64,000 nt of DNA, taken from assembly GCA_021414025.1 (NCBI GenBank), contig JAIOPG010000004.1, positions 62,001 to 126,000 of the forward strand, written 5' to 3'. Shown here piece by piece: positions 63,132 to 64,000 of this stretch (within the stretch, counting starts at the first letter, position 1; each line of letters begins with the position of its first letter). Source of the stretch: Planctomycetota bacterium (lineage in GTDB: Bacteria > Planctomycetota > Phycisphaerae > Phycisphaerales > SM1A02). The notes below the pieces were generated by a model that searched no databases, was not told where the DNA came from, and was given only the letters and a program-made list of their open reading frames with translations. The position numbers were made by a program, and so were the translations under genes.

Positions 63132-63920
63132 TCAGTCGTTGAAGCCTTCGACCGAGCCGGCACCGTAGGTCAGCATGCCCGAGCCGTCGCCCATGAAGGG
63201 ATTCCAGGTCACCGGGACCCCGGCCCCATTGTTGCCGACGCGGGCGTTCGTGTTGTTGACATACATGCCTCCGCCGCCGGCACCGTCCACACCTCCGCCT
63301 GGAGTGGAAGTTCGGACATTCATCGGATTGACGGCCTGGTTCATGTCGTCGGGATTCACATATTGCGCTTGGGCGTAGCCCGGCTGCACATTGCCCACGA
63401 ATCCGCCGCCATTCTCATAGTGGTAGTGGTAGTGAACATGGTTCATGGCCTCGCTTTGCAGGGCGTCGGGATTGACCATGCCGCCGGGATTGTTGTAGCC
63501 GGCGCCCCGTGGAATCGAGCTCTGGTTCGGCAGCGCCGTGCCGGGAGTGCTCCAGGTATTTTCATTTCCATTCGGATCCTGTTGCAACTGGCTGGTGGGA
63601 ATGGATCGGTCGGTGTTGCGGGGATCGCCGCCGGCGGGGACCGGAACCGATTGCTGCGGAGGCATCGGCGCGGGCCGTCCGGAGGGCCGAACCTGCGGAG
63701 ACGCTTGCGCCCCCTGGACGCTGCGGATGCCGGGCTGGGCGGACGCAGGTGGCTGCGCTCCCGCCGGCGTCGCCGGAGCCGGCGCGGGTTTGGTCTGGGG
63801 CGTCGCAGGTTGCGTGGGCGGAGTGTTTTGAGCCGCCGCGAGCGCGGCGGTCAACACCATGGCGGCGGCAATCGGTGCAACGATGGTTCGCGGAAAACGG
63901 AAGGTGCTCTTTGGATTCAT
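63132..63920 (-). CDS. Secreted Pro/Gln/Gly-rich protein
   Basis: A 262-residue protein with signal peptide (1-30, ending ALAAAQ), a Pro/Ala/Thr/Gln-rich region (31-95), a His/Tyr block HVHYHYHYENGGG (about 163) and a Gly/Asn-rich C-terminal part (GGGVDGAGGGGMYVNNTN, about 212). No domain recognised; low complexity suggests a wall- or matrix-associated role. The His/Tyr block could bind metal. The ATG at 63920 begins a good signal peptide; upstream 80 bases reach the window edge. Confidence 0.65.
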   Translation of the reverse strand: MNPKSTFRFPRTIVAPIAAAMVLTAALAAAQNTPPTQPATPQTKPAPAPATPAGAQPPASAQPGIRSVQGAQASPQVRPSGRPAPMPPQQSVPVPAGGDPRNTDRSIPTSQLQQDPNGNENTWSTPGTALPNQSSIPRGAGYNNPGGMVNPDALQSEAMNHVHYHYHYENGGGFVGNVQPGYAQAQYVNPDDMNQAVNPMNVRTSTPGGGVDGAGGGGMYVNNTNARVGNNGAGVPVTWNPFMGDGSGMLTYGAGSVEGFND

Positions 63921-64000
63921 GGCGGGGTCTCCTGGGGAAATCCTATCCAGTTCGACTTCATTCGATCGGACATTCTTGCGGTTCGTCGGTACCCTGAAGT

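Overview
The window looks like chromosome from a planctomycete, most likely of the class Phycisphaerae. It is GC-rich in coding DNA. Eight predicted secreted proteins end in a PxPG motif, a hydrophobic stretch and an Arg cluster, a variant of the PEP-CTERM sorting signal. The 16S rRNA gene stands alone, with its own promoter and terminator and no 23S, 5S or spacer tRNA beside it. These identifications rest on reading the sequence; no database search was run.

Layout. 1-6.6 kb: the 3' end of a PrpD-like gene, a Lys/His/Gly-rich secreted peptide, a glycosyltransferase-like gene, and a xanthine dehydrogenase set (xdhA, xdhB, xdhC). 6.6-8 kb: an AsmA-like protein and a GNAT acetyltransferase. 8-17.3 kb (minus strand): one long, tightly packed unit running moeA, moaC, mog/moaB, a Cys-rich secreted protein, a TolC-like lipoprotein, an HlyD-like adaptor, an ABC ATPase, two FtsX-type permeases and a secreted protein. 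17.4-22.8 kb: moaD-moaE, four PxPG-CTERM genes with elaborate leaders, and moaA on the other strand. With the 8-17 kb unit this is most of the molybdenum-cofactor pathway that the xanthine dehydrogenase needs. 22.9-33.5 kb: a fifth PxPG-CTERM gene, an esterase, succinate dehydrogenase (membrane subunit, sdhA, sdhB), HutD-like protein, beta-carbonic anhydrase, a 2-oxoadipate dioxygenase-like enzyme, an FAD dehydrogenase and a DUF899 protein. 33.5-45 kb: a sulfatase with a transmembrane insert, its small membrane and outer-membrane neighbours, a SulP-carbonic anhydrase fusion, tRNA-Val, tatA, mltA, purH and a PQQ-propeller protein. 45-58.6 kb: PrpB-like lyase, a CpeT-like lipoprotein, citrate/methylcitrate synthase, an orphan leader RNA, three more PxPG-CTERM genes, 3-hydroxyacyl-CoA dehydrogenase, AmpG-like transporter, aconitase and a ComF-like protein. 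58.6-64 kb: 16S rRNA, an MFS transporter, a potassium channel and a Pro-rich secreted protein.

The most interesting signal is in non-coding DNA. The PxPG-CTERM genes carry long or structured 5' leaders driven by promoters of one shape (TTGACA/T, exactly 16 bp, then mostly TAG-type -10). The leaders contain hairpins whose loops repeatedly expose UUCCC, a 14-bp palindrome that recurs four times, and UGUUCCC single-stranded motifs. One ~430-bp promoter-leader module at 18.1-18.5 kb is repeated in inverted orientation at 48.8-49.2 kb. Paired arms of its hairpins change together between the copies, which points to selection on RNA structure. The second copy has no protein gene behind it and ends at an intrinsic terminator, so it may be a free-standing RNA.

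Central metabolism is also well represented: citrate synthase, aconitase, succinate dehydrogenase, PrpB- and PrpD-like proteins (possible propionate oxidation through the methylcitrate cycle), and two carbonic anhydrase domains for CO2/bicarbonate handling.
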